Shown here: piece by piece, positions 1 to 5,764 of the stretch
Layout: each line of letters begins with the position of its first letter
How positions within the stretch are numbered: the stretch's first letter is position 1
From: Methanobacteriota archaeon
GTDB lineage: Archaea > Altiarchaeota > Altiarchaeia > IMC4 > QMZM01
Assembly (NCBI GenBank): GCA_903930485.1
Contig: CAIYYO010000126.1
Coordinates: 1 to 11,826 of the forward strand
DNA: 11,826 nt
Direction: 5' to 3'
The notes under the pieces: model-generated
What the model saw: the letters and a program-made list of their open reading frames with translations, nothing else
What the model was told of the DNA's origin: nothing
Databases searched by the model: none
Translations under genes and position numbers: made by a program

Positions 1-95
1 TATGTTCCATAAGCCTTTCCTATTTTCTCGGCTTCTTCATCGGTAAGGTCTTTTCCGTACGTTCCTCTGATATCGTAGGCCCTGTAGATAGACAT
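1..95 (-). CDS. Phosphomannomutase/phosphoglucomutase, N-terminal fragment
   Basis: Only the first 31 residues lie in the window; the gene continues past the left edge. The start reads MSIYRAYDIRGTYGKDL and continues with an acidic helix ending in KIGKAYGT. This is the characteristic N-terminus of the alpha-D-phosphohexomutase family (domain I, AYDIRG motif near residues 6-11), which interconverts hexose 6-phosphate and hexose 1-phosphate through a phosphoserine. The phosphoserine loop is outside the window, so substrate preference (mannose or glucose) cannot be judged. The start lies 9 bases after the stop of the upstream nucleotidyltransferase on the same strand. This suggests one operon in which the mutase makes the sugar 1-phosphate that the nucleotidyltransferase activates. 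Confidence 0.85.
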   Translation of the reverse strand, partial: MSIYRAYDIRGTYGKDLTDEEAEKIGKAYGT

Positions 96-104
96 TTTAA
101 GAAA

Positions 105-935
105 TTATTTAATCTGTTTCCAGTTCTTGATAGCGCTCTCGTACGACTCGTGGGTCCCGGTGTCGAACCATTGCCCCTCGAAAGGATAAGCGTAGAGAAG
201 GCCTTTGTCCGCGAGTTTTGGGAAGACGTCGGTCTCCATCATAGCTTTGCCTTTCGGGACGTATTCCAGCACTTCGGGTTCGAGGATGTATACCCCGGCG
301 TTTATCAGATTCGAGACCGGTTTCTTGGGCTTTTCGATGAATTTCATTATCCTATCGCCCTTCAGGTCCGCCACTCCGAATCGGGAGGGGTCGTCCACGG
401 GCGTTAATGCGATGGTTGCGAGGCCGTCGTTCCTTGAGTGCGTGTCTATGAGGTCGTGGAGGTCGATGTTCGTCAGGACGTCTCCGTTGAACATCAGGAA
501 GGTTTTTTTCAGCATGCCTTTGGACAGGTTGAGCGCGCCGGCTGTCCCGAGCTCTTCTTTTTCCTCGACGTAGGTTATGTCGAAGCCGAACTTGCTTCCG
601 TTGCCGAAGTACTCTTTTATCTTGTCGCACATGTAGCCTGTCGATATGATGACGTCTCTTATCTCGTATTTCCTGAGGAGGTTGAGTATGTGCTGCAGCA
701 GAGGCTTGCCCTGGACCGGTATCAAAGGCTTCGGCAATTCGTAAGTGAAAGGCCTCATCCTGGTCCCCTTGCCGCCTGCGAGTATGAACGCGGTCTTCAC
801 GTTTTCCCTGTTCACCGCGTGACATATCATCTTTTCGAGGGCGTCCGACCTGCTCTTGATCTTCCGTCCGTCGACCATCTGGTCCACCTTCTCGAGGATA
901 TTCCCGTTAAGGGTTATGGAAACCTTCTCATCCAT
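105..935 (-). CDS. Sugar-phosphate nucleotidyltransferase with N-terminal ribbon-helix-helix domain
   Basis: 276 residues. Residues 47-276 form an NDP-sugar pyrophosphorylase domain that would join a sugar 1-phosphate to an NTP. Visible motifs are LAGGKGTRMRPFT at 52-64, PKP at 68-70, GTAGAL at 130-135, NGDVL at 150-154, EKP at 201-203, NAGVYIL at 212-218 and WFDTGT at 256-261. The left-handed beta-helix acyltransferase tail found in bifunctional relatives is absent. Residues 1-41 (MDEKVSITLNGNILEKVDQM onwards, with SRSDALEKM at 28-36) look like a ribbon-helix-helix DNA-binding fold, which is unusual on a metabolic enzyme. The open frame extends upstream to 1154, but that part lies inside rtcA on the other strand and has no family resemblance, so I start at 935. 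Nucleotide and sugar specificity are not readable; GDP-mannose or UDP/dTDP-glucose are possible. Confidence 0.93.
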   Translation of the reverse strand: MDEKVSITLNGNILEKVDQMVDGRKIKSRSDALEKMICHAVNRENVKTAFILAGGKGTRMRPFTYELPKPLIPVQGKPLLQHILNLLRKYEIRDVIISTGYMCDKIKEYFGNGSKFGFDITYVEEKEELGTAGALNLSKGMLKKTFLMFNGDVLTNIDLHDLIDTHSRNDGLATIALTPVDDPSRFGVADLKGDRIMKFIEKPKKPVSNLINAGVYILEPEVLEYVPKGKAMMETDVFPKLADKGLLYAYPFEGQWFDTGTHESYESAIKNWKQIK

Positions 936-1010
936 TTTTAGGGATTTTTTGGAAATACCTTCCAAATAATTATTAGGACGAAACAGGGAATAAATAAGAA
1001 AACGGCTAAA
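936..1010. promoter_or_regulatory. Divergent promoter spacer between the nucleotidyltransferase and rtcA
   Basis: This 75-base AT-rich spacer must carry both promoters. The AT block at about 964-975 (ccaaataattatta) is about 30 bases from the minus-strand start at 935 and could act as its TATA element. A second AT block at 990-997 (ataaataa) lies 14-21 bases before rtcA, a little close for a leaderless promoter. No Shine-Dalgarno-like GGTG or GGAG is seen before either start. The exact elements are uncertain. Confidence 0.4.
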
Positions 1011-2039
1011 ATGATCGAGATAGACGGGTCGGCGGGCGAGGGAGGCGGACAAGTCCTCAGGACATCCGTTGCTTTCAGCGCTTTGACCGGTAAGCCGGTC
1101 AGGGTCTACAGCATACGCGGAGGGAGGGACGTTCCCGGCATAAAGGCTCAGCATCTGTGCGCGGTCTCGGCGGTTGCGGAAATTTCAGACGCGCAGGTGA
1201 AGGGCTTGTCGATTGGTTCCAGAGAGATAGAGTTTTATCCCGGAGTGATCCGGTCAGGAAATATCTCGATAGACGTAGGCACAGCCGGGTCCGTTACCCT
1301 GGTCCTGCAGGCTTTGATGATTCCGGCTCTTCATGCGCCCGGCGACGTTGCGATAAGGATTCGCGGCGGAACCGACGTGAAATGGAGCCCTCCGGCGGAT
1401 TATTTTAGACATGTGACTATTCCTTTGCTGGCCAAGATGGGGTACAGGGTCGACGTGGGGCGGTTGGAGAGAGGATATTATCCGGCCGGGGGCGGCAGGA
1501 TAGATATAGTAGTCGAGCCGGTAAAGAAAATAGCGCCTCTATGTATCAAAGAGGCGGGAAAGCTTCTCTCCGTCAAGGGGGTATCGCATGCCCATTCCTG
1601 TCTTGGGAAGGCGCGCGTAGCCGAAAGATGCGCGAAAGAGGCGAGGAAGGTCTTATTCGAGCGGCTTCCATCCGCAAATACCGCGATCGCTGACGAATAC
1701 GTTGATGCATTATCCTACGGCTCAGGCATAACTCTTTACGCCGAGACGGAGAATACGATACTAGGCGCAGACGCACTGGGCGAGAAAGGGAAACGGGCTG
1801 AAGACGTTGGCCGGGAAGCTGCGCTACGCCTCGTAGAAGAGATAGATTCCAAGACGACGTTGGACCGTCAAATGATCGACCAGATAATACCCTACATCGC
1901 CATCGTCGGAGGCTCTGTCAGGACCTCGGGGAATCTTTCGATGCACGGTCGAACCAATATCGACGTCGTGAACAGGTTCGGGTGCGACGTCAAGGTCTTA
2001 GGCGATATGATAACAGCTCAAGGGCTATCTCTTAAGTAG
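1011..2039 (+). CDS. rtcA: RNA 3'-terminal phosphate cyclase
   Basis: 342 residues, a normal length for archaeal RtcA. It converts RNA 3'-phosphate to a 2',3'-cyclic phosphate through a covalent histidine-AMP intermediate, using ATP. The family N-terminus is clear (DGSAGEGGGQVLRTS, residues 5-19), as is the following LTGKPVRV and IRGGRDVPGIKAQHL (35-49). The C-terminal block LSMHGRTNIDVVNRF contains the expected catalytic histidine at residue 312, and DQIIPYIA precedes it. The start at 1011 puts the conserved motif five residues in, as usual for the family. It is transcribed divergently from the nucleotidyltransferase and convergently with tmk, whose last 15 coding bases overlap the end of this gene. 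Its physiological substrate in archaea is not established by this context. Confidence 0.97.
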   Translation: MIEIDGSAGEGGGQVLRTSVAFSALTGKPVRVYSIRGGRDVPGIKAQHLCAVSAVAEISDAQVKGLSIGSREIEFYPGVIRSGNISIDVGTAGSVTLVLQALMIPALHAPGDVAIRIRGGTDVKWSPPADYFRHVTIPLLAKMGYRVDVGRLERGYYPAGGGRIDIVVEPVKKIAPLCIKEAGKLLSVKGVSHAHSCLGKARVAERCAKEARKVLFERLPSANTAIADEYVDALSYGSGITLYAETENTILGADALGEKGKRAEDVGREAALRLVEEIDSKTTLDRQMIDQIIPYIAIVGGSVRTSGNLSMHGRTNIDVVNRFGCDVKVLGDMITAQGLSLK

Positions 2040-2591
2040 CGGTGAAACGGCAGCCTTGATGTCTTCGAAGACTTCCTCATACCGCCTGGTGCCGTCTATC
2101 TTTTTCAGCTCGTCGAAATTCAGGTATTCCTGATACACTTTCTCGAGAAATTCCTTGTCCTCGAAGATCTCCTTGCCTTCCTTCCTGTCAAGGGCGAGTC
2201 CGGGCAGTACGTCGAGGAACAAGACCAGATCGGGTTCGAGGACGAATCGGTTCATGTCCTGCAGCCATTCCTTGTCGACCCCCTGGGCTGACTGGTAAGC
2301 TATGGTCGAATGATAATACCTCTCGCATACGACTATCGACTCTTTGTCCAATGCCGGCATGACCTCTTTCTTTAGATGCTCGTAGCGGTCGGCGGAAAAC
2401 AAGAGCGCGAGCGTTTTGGGATCGACGTCCACTTTGCCTGAAAGGATCTCCCTGATGAACACGCCTATCCTGCTTCCCGAAGGCTCGGAGGTCAGGCATA
2501 CCCCCCGTCCTTCCTTCTCGAGCCATTTGGCGAGAAGCTTCGCCTGCGTCGACTTGCCGCATCCGTCTATCCCCTCAAGGACGATGAACAT
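2025..2591 (-). CDS. tmk: Thymidylate kinase (dTMP kinase)
   Basis: 188 residues, slightly short but within the family range. It phosphorylates dTMP to dTDP with ATP, a required step of dTTP synthesis in the cytosol. The P-loop EGIDGCGKST spans residues 6-15, EPSG at 36-39 matches the family EPGG segment, FSADRYEH (66-73) carries the DRY-type signature, and CERYYHSTIAYQ (89-100) is the dTMP-binding segment. LVLFLDV (123-129) is the next core strand. The start at 2591 gives the P-loop its usual distance from the N-terminus. The gene faces rtcA tail to tail with a 15-base coding overlap and is divergent from map. Weak TATA-like sequence lies near 2609-2616 on this strand. Confidence 0.96.
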   Translation of the reverse strand: MFIVLEGIDGCGKSTQAKLLAKWLEKEGRGVCLTSEPSGSRIGVFIREILSGKVDVDPKTLALLFSADRYEHLKKEVMPALDKESIVVCERYYHSTIAYQSAQGVDKEWLQDMNRFVLEPDLVLFLDVLPGLALDRKEGKEIFEDKEFLEKVYQEYLNFDELKKIDGTRRYEEVFEDIKAAVSPLLKR

Positions 2592-2656
2592 TTTGTTGAA
2601 TTACCGGTGATTTATTGGTTCAAGCCTTAATGAATAATAGGAAACAGGGATAAAAT
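2592..2656. promoter_or_regulatory. Divergent promoter spacer between tmk and map
   Basis: 65 bases. On the plus strand, ttaatgaataa at about 2628-2638 is centred about 25 bases before the map start and is a possible leaderless TATA element. On the minus strand the complement of gatttatt (2609-2616) lies about 21 bases before tmk. The sequence gaaacagggataaa at 2641-2654 resembles segments in two other divergent spacers of this window (see findings). Confidence 0.35.
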
Positions 2657-3547
2657 ATGGAACCTAAAGAGCTTGAAAGCTACAGGAAGGCCGGGAAGAT
2701 CGCTTCCGAGATAAGGGAATGGAGCAGGGAACTCGTAAAAAACAATGCAAAAGCGCTCGACATCGCGGAAAAGATCGAGGCGAAGATCATCGAAGCGGGC
2801 GCGGGAATAGCGTTCCCGGTCAACGTCTGCATAAACGACGTCACGGCGCATTACAGCCCGAAATACAACGACGAACTAAAGCTGACTAAGGAAGACGTCG
2901 TCTCAGTGGACCTAGGAGTGCACATGGACGGATTCATCGCAGATACGGCGTACACGGTCGACCTGTCGAAGAAATACAAAGACATGCTGGCGGCGAACAT
3001 GGAAGCCCTCGAAGGCGCGATAGAGCTCGTCAAACCCGGGGCGCTCGTCTCAGACATAGGCAAGAGCATACAGGACACACTGACGGCTGCCGGCTACAGG
3101 CCTATAGAGAATCTCACCGGCCACGAGGTAAAGCAATACGACCTCCATGCAGGCCTTTCGATTCCGAGCATTCCCGTGCCGCACAACCTCAAAGTCCAGG
3201 AAGGCATGGCGCTCGCCATCGAACCTTTCGCAACCGACGGATACGGACGCGTCATAGAGTCAAAGCATGCCGAGATATTCTCGCTCGTTGCGCCGAAGCC
3301 GACAAGGAACAGGGACGCAAGAGCCATAATAGAAGAAGTCATAGACCGGCAGGGCCTCCCGTTCGCGGAAAGATGGCTCGCGAAAAAGATCCCGCCCCTG
3401 CGGCTGGATCTCGCGATGAGAGATCTCCTCGGGAACGGAACACTGAGGGCCTACCCGACGCTGCACGAGAAAGAGAACGGAGTAGTCAGCCAGTTCGAGC
3501 ATACGGTGATCGTGACAAAGGACGGGTGCGAAGTGACGACGAAATAA
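2657..3547 (+). CDS. map: Methionine aminopeptidase, type II
   Basis: 296 residues, the length of archaeal type II enzymes. It removes the initiator methionine from nascent proteins in the cytosol using a di-metal centre. All five expected metal ligands can be placed by family pattern: D85 in VSVDLGVHMDG, D96 in FIADTAYTVDL, H156 in LTGHEV, E189 in AIEPFATDG and E281 in QFEHTVIV. H65 in AHYSPKYND is the substrate-binding histidine. The insertion that defines type II lies between about residues 205 and 270 (helical, then AYPTLHEKENGVVSQFEH). The start at 2657 gives the standard N-terminal helix ESYRKAGKIASEIRE. The stop is 5 bases from the convergent stop of the two-helix membrane protein. Confidence 0.98.
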   Translation: MEPKELESYRKAGKIASEIREWSRELVKNNAKALDIAEKIEAKIIEAGAGIAFPVNVCINDVTAHYSPKYNDELKLTKEDVVSVDLGVHMDGFIADTAYTVDLSKKYKDMLAANMEALEGAIELVKPGALVSDIGKSIQDTLTAAGYRPIENLTGHEVKQYDLHAGLSIPSIPVPHNLKVQEGMALAIEPFATDGYGRVIESKHAEIFSLVAPKPTRNRDARAIIEEVIDRQGLPFAERWLAKKIPPLRLDLAMRDLLGNGTLRAYPTLHEKENGVVSQFEHTVIVTKDGCEVTTK

Positions 3548-3552
3548 ATATC

Positions 3553-3972
3553 TCACGACGCAGGCTGCCAGGCAGTCCCGCAGACTTGTCCGCAGTCTCC
3601 CATGAATACCGTCGTCAATAGCAATATCCCGGCCAGCAGGATCGCTGAAACCATCAAGGCCGTGAAAACGATAGAGATGGTCATGATCCACTTAGCATTC
3701 CTCTTTTCCTTAGAGCCTGCCTGCGCCTTCTTCCACTTGTCGCGGGAAATGATTGATGCGACGAACCCCAACAGCAAAAAGGGCACTATAACTATCAAGG
3801 TCAAAGGGATAGCTATTAAGGTTATGAGGTTCAGTATCTTACATAACACGCAGTCGATCTTCTGTTTCACGTTATCCTGGCTCTGGTTCTGGGCAAGCGA
3901 CGAGGATATGACGCAGAGATTCAACATGAGTATTGCAACGACTGCGCCCGCTTTTGCGGTTTTTCTATCCAT
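3553..3972 (-). CDS. Secreted/membrane two-helix protein with cysteine pairs, unknown function
   Basis: 139 residues; I do not recognise the family. Residues 1-27 look like a signal peptide (basic MDRKTAKAG, hydrophobic core, SSSLAQ with probable cleavage after A27). Two long hydrophobic segments follow at about 46-75 and 95-124, separated by a strongly basic loop (RDKWKKAQAGSKEKRNAKW). A CxxC (41-44) lies just before the first segment and a CxxxC (127-131) just after the second. With the signal peptide removed both pairs would lie on the outer face and could form disulfides. Signal peptide plus two helices with a basic cytoplasmic loop is the topology of VirB2/TrbC pilins, but that is a topology match only. 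It starts 7 bases after the parvulin stop, so the two are probably one transcript. Confidence 0.8.
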   Translation of the reverse strand: MDRKTAKAGAVVAILMLNLCVISSSLAQNQSQDNVKQKIDCVLCKILNLITLIAIPLTLIVIVPFLLLGFVASIISRDKWKKAQAGSKEKRNAKWIMTISIVFTALMVSAILLAGILLLTTVFMGDCGQVCGTAWQPAS

Positions 3973-3979
3973 GATTTTT

Positions 3980-4261
3980 TTATTTCTTGTCCAGCACCTT
4001 TATCACATGCCAGCCGAACTGGGTTTTAACAGGCCCGACTAATTCCCCTTTCTCTCCTGCGAATGCAGCGTTCTCGAATTCACGGACCATCTTTCCCCGC
4101 GTGAACCATCCTAAGTCGCCGCCTCTCTTTTTGGAAGGACATTCGCTGCACTCCATTGCGATCTTGTCGAAGCTATCTCCCTTCTTCAGCTTTTCCATGA
4201 CTTCCTTAGCCTTCGGCTCACCCTTGACGAGGATGTGCGCCGCATGTACTTCTTTGACCAT
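3980..4261 (-). CDS. Peptidyl-prolyl cis-trans isomerase, parvulin type (single domain)
   Basis: 93 residues, a bare parvulin domain like bacterial PpiC and the single-domain archaeal parvulins. It catalyses cis-trans isomerisation of X-Pro bonds. HAAHILV (residues 6-12) carries the conserved histidines, ECSECPSKKRGGDLGWF (37-53) is the family signature with the active-site-type cysteine region, MVREFENAAF (58-67) follows, and GPVKTQFGWHVIKV (76-89) supplies the C-terminal conserved histidine. There is no signal peptide, so it should act in the cytosol. A TATA-like element lies 28 bases upstream (4285-4294). The next gene on the strand encodes the two-helix membrane protein, so this isomerase may help fold it or a co-regulated protein; that link is inferred. 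Confidence 0.94.
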   Translation of the reverse strand: MVKEVHAAHILVKGEPKAKEVMEKLKKGDSFDKIAMECSECPSKKRGGDLGWFTRGKMVREFENAAFAGEKGELVGPVKTQFGWHVIKVLDKK

Positions 4262-4284
4262 GGTTTATGAATGGAAACGCAGGG

Positions 4285-4294
4285 ATAAAAATAT
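4285..4294 (-). promoter_or_regulatory. TATA element of the parvulin gene
   Basis: Read on the minus strand this is atatttttat, centred about 28 bases before the parvulin start at 4261. That fits an archaeal promoter giving a leaderless transcript. No ribosome binding site is visible between it and the start codon. Confidence 0.55.
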
Positions 4295-4311
4295 CTCTCT
4301 CCTAAAGGCTC

Positions 4312-4318
4312 TATATAA
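4312..4318 (+). promoter_or_regulatory. TATA element of the lipoprotein gene
   Basis: tatataa, centred about 27 bases before the ATG at 4342, with transcription expected to begin at or next to the start codon. It is one of the clearest TATA boxes in the window. It shares the 80-base divergent spacer with the parvulin promoter. Confidence 0.65.
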
Positions 4319-4341
4319 GGTTTGAAAGGTATATTCCGAAC

Positions 4342-4740
4342 ATGGGAAAAGGCCCATTCAAGGCGTTTATCCTCGCGTTCCTGGCGGTCCTCGTTTTTGC
4401 TGGCTGCGCCGATCATGCTGCCGGGCCTGCGCCTGTTAAGAACACAACTGCCTCGACGCAGTCTGCCGGGCCCGTACTCGTAAAGGCCAAACTTGTTAAC
4501 CTAACAGGCGGGGAGTATATTCCCTCGGCGGGCTATTATGAAGGCCGACTGGATTTAACCGACACTGCAACTGGTAAAGTATATCCGATATTCGTCTGTT
4601 CGAGAAATTGGGACTGGGTTAAAAACGATTCCTGCTACGAATTCAGCCCGGAGGTCGTGGATGCGAACATAGACCTGCACCAGTATTCCATGGAACTGAG
4701 CGGATGTTTTGTCGGCAATCTTAATCCGGTAGCCTGTTGA
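4342..4740 (+). CDS. Small predicted lipoprotein, unknown function
   Basis: 132 residues. The N-terminus has a basic start (MGKGPFK), a hydrophobic stretch (8-20) and a lipobox-like VFAGC ending in C22, so the mature protein is probably lipid-anchored on the outer face of the cytoplasmic membrane. A Thr/Ala/Pro-rich linker (23-45) follows, then a probable beta-rich globular part (about 46-132) beginning VLVKAKLVNLTGGEYIP. The mature protein has four more cysteines (C86, C98, C122, C132), enough for two disulfides. I do not recognise the domain. It is preceded by its own TATA box and followed by the ferredoxin operon, which has a separate promoter. Confidence 0.8.
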   Translation: MGKGPFKAFILAFLAVLVFAGCADHAAGPAPVKNTTASTQSAGPVLVKAKLVNLTGGEYIPSAGYYEGRLDLTDTATGKVYPIFVCSRNWDWVKNDSCYEFSPEVVDANIDLHQYSMELSGCFVGNLNPVAC

Positions 4741-4749
4741 CATGCAAGT

Positions 4750-4757
4750 TTTAAATT
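4750..4757 (+). promoter_or_regulatory. TATA element of the ferredoxin operon
   Basis: tttaaatt, centred about 25 bases before the ferredoxin ATG at 4778. It matches the archaeal TATA consensus well and predicts a leaderless mRNA covering ferredoxin, the DUF2892 protein and the PspC protein. Confidence 0.65.
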
Positions 4758-4777
4758 TTCTTTTCCAATAGCTTTAA

Positions 4778-4963
4778 ATGGCATCGATTGAGATAGACCG
4801 GAAGAAATGCATAGGCTGCAGGCTCTGCGAGAACAGCTGCCCGGAATGCTTTGAGATAGGAGACGACGGGATAGCGGCCGTCAAAGCTGCCGAATGCAAG
4901 ACCTGCGATCTTTCGGATGTGGCGGATTCGTGCCCGGTCGTTGCCATAACTGTCAAGAAATGA
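4778..4963 (+). CDS. Ferredoxin, single [4Fe-4S] cluster type
   Basis: 61 residues, a small soluble electron carrier. C11, C14 and C17 (CIGCRLC) and C52 (in SCPVVAI) form the set expected to bind one [4Fe-4S] cluster. The usual second-cluster CxxCxxC near the C-terminus is replaced by CKTCDLSDVAD. C21 and C43 sit where monocluster ferredoxins such as that of Thermotoga maritima carry a disulfide; C24 and C40 are additional. The start at 4778 follows a strong TATA element and gives the standard beginning (MASIEIDRKKCIGC). Its TGA stop overlaps the ATG of the next gene (ATGA), which suggests translational coupling. The redox partner is unknown. Confidence 0.93.
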   Translation: MASIEIDRKKCIGCRLCENSCPECFEIGDDGIAAVKAAECKTCDLSDVADSCPVVAITVKK

Positions 4964-5193
4964 AAATGGATTTGGAAAAACTTTTCATCGAGGAGAACGT
5001 CGGGGGATGGGATCTTTTACTTAGGGCTTTTATCGGCAGCGCGGGCGTCGTTTTGTGGATGCTCGGCCTGGTGCGTTTAGACGCTCCGTGGAGCTGGGTC
5101 TACGGATTAGCCGTTTTCGTCTGCCTGTTTACTTCCATCACGAGGCACTGCTCGCCTTATGGTCTTATTGGTTTATCGACGAAAAAGAAATAG
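4960..5193 (+). CDS. DUF2892 (YgaP-type) small membrane protein
   Basis: 77 residues from the ATG at 4960, which overlaps the ferredoxin stop by two bases; the ATG at 4966 (MDLEKLF) is an alternative. The sequence NVGGWDLLLRAFIGSAGVVL followed by a second hydrophobic segment (about 44-60) and RHCSPYGLIGLST is the DUF2892 pattern: an amphipathic N-terminus, two transmembrane helices and a C-terminal CxxYxxxG motif. In bacteria this domain is the membrane part of the rhodanese protein YgaP, but here there is no rhodanese domain. Its function as a free-standing protein is unknown. It lies between ferredoxin and the PspC-domain gene, 8 bases before the latter. Confidence 0.85.
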   Translation: MKMDLEKLFIEENVGGWDLLLRAFIGSAGVVLWMLGLVRLDAPWSWVYGLAVFVCLFTSITRHCSPYGLIGLSTKKK

Positions 5194-5201
5194 AAATAAA
5201 A

Positions 5202-5378
5202 ATGTCAAACGAGGCTTGTTCGCCTGTAAAAAGGCTTTACCGGAGCAAGGAGGACGCAGTCATCGGCGGCGTGCTCGGCGGTATCGGGGAGTATCTGGGA
5301 ATGGACCCTGTCGTTGTCCGCGTCGTCTATATAGTGCTTGCGGCTTTGACCGGATTCATTCCCCTGCTTGCAGCCTAA
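5202..5378 (+). CDS. PspC-domain membrane protein, truncated by an in-frame stop
   Basis: 58 residues to the TAA at 5376. The PspC domain (phage-shock-protein C; a membrane-stress-associated domain) starts at RLYRSKEDAVIGGVLGGIGEYLG (residues 11-33), continues MDPVVVRVVYIVLAALTGFIPLLAA and then stops. Family members continue with an aromatic residue and a hydrophobic run ending in IIPE. Here the same frame after the TAA reads VIMFFIIPEALEGKKEVVQ before a second TAA. The stop therefore sits in the middle of the second half of the membrane region, one base from a tyrosine codon. The truncated protein would keep one membrane segment and lose the C-terminal tail. Either the gene is a recent pseudogene, the stop is a sequencing or assembly error, or the short form is made. 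It is the last gene of the ferredoxin operon. Confidence 0.8.
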   Translation: MSNEACSPVKRLYRSKEDAVIGGVLGGIGEYLGMDPVVVRVVYIVLAALTGFIPLLAA

Positions 5379-5438
5379 GTGATAATGTTCTTCATAATCC
5401 CCGAAGCACTCGAAGGGAAGAAAGAAGTCGTTCAATAA
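5376..5438 (+). pseudogene. 3' remnant of the PspC gene after the internal TAA
   Basis: The stretch from the TAA at 5376-5378 to the TAA at 5436-5438 is in the same frame as the PspC gene. It encodes the missing domain end, VIMFFIIPEALEGKKEVVQ, including the IIPE motif typical of the end of PspC domains. There is no independent start with a promoter of its own. Conservation of this short tail suggests the interruption is recent or artefactual. Confidence 0.75.
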
Positions 5439-5455
5439 TCCTCTTCTACGTCTGC

Positions 5456-5740
5456 TCATTCCTCGTTTATCCCGCCTTCGCCGTATTCGCTCTGCTCTTC
5501 GTCCTCGGTTTCTTCTTCCTCTTCTTTGTTGGAGACAGACGCCCTTTTCACCCTTTTCATCTCGTCCTGGTTTTCAGCAGAGTTGCTTTCGGCCCCCTCC
5601 TCTTTGTCTACGCCCTGTTCCAGGTCCCTGGCTATGTCTCTCGCTTCGTCAGGGTTTTTATCTTCATCGTATCTAGGGTTCGCCTTCTTTTTGACGGTTT
5701 TCGCATCCAGCCCTTTTCCTTTCTTTGTTTTCGGTGCCAT
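5456..5740 (-). CDS. Small highly charged, probably disordered protein
   Basis: 94 residues with no recognisable domain. The first 20 residues are strongly basic (MAPKTKKGKG, then KTVKKKA). The middle (21-60) mixes charges (RYDEDKNPDEARDIARDLEQ), and residues 72-94 are almost purely acidic (NKEEEEETEDEEQSE). There are no cysteines, membrane segments or obvious fold. It is predicted to be intrinsically disordered, with a basic end that could bind nucleic acid and an acidic tail. It lies 61 bases downstream of the LigD-type polymerase on the same strand, with a TATA-like element of its own at 5765-5774. The stop is 17 bases from the end of the convergent PspC remnant. Low complexity makes a false gene possible, but the promoter and clean start favour a real one. 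Confidence 0.6.
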   Translation of the reverse strand: MAPKTKKGKGLDAKTVKKKANPRYDEDKNPDEARDIARDLEQGVDKEEGAESNSAENQDEMKRVKRASVSNKEEEEETEDEEQSEYGEGGINEE

Positions 5741-5764
5741 TTTTTCCCTCGTCCGATTTTGTGG

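Noticed and set aside
352..941. Long open frames on both strands within the nucleotidyltransferase gene
   Set aside because: They are out-of-frame shadows with Arg/His-rich or compositionally odd translations and no recognisable motif.
1086..1101. Hairpin gaccgg-taag-ccggtc inside rtcA
   Set aside because: It falls in the conserved LTGKPVR coding segment and is explained by codon choice; no regulatory role is suggested.
936..1154. Upstream extension of the nucleotidyltransferase frame to 1154
   Set aside because: The extra 73 residues lie antisense to the conserved start of rtcA and show no family pattern; the RHH-like start at 935 is a natural N-terminus.
4894..4959. Upstream extension of the DUF2892 frame into the ferredoxin gene
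   Set aside because: The additional 22 residues are an out-of-frame reading of ferredoxin; the ATG overlapping the ferredoxin stop is the expected coupled start.
5376..5378. Stop-codon readthrough or pyrrolysine at the PspC stop
   Set aside because: The codon is UAA, whereas pyrrolysine uses UAG, and there is no stem-loop I can recognise after it; mutation or sequence error is simpler.
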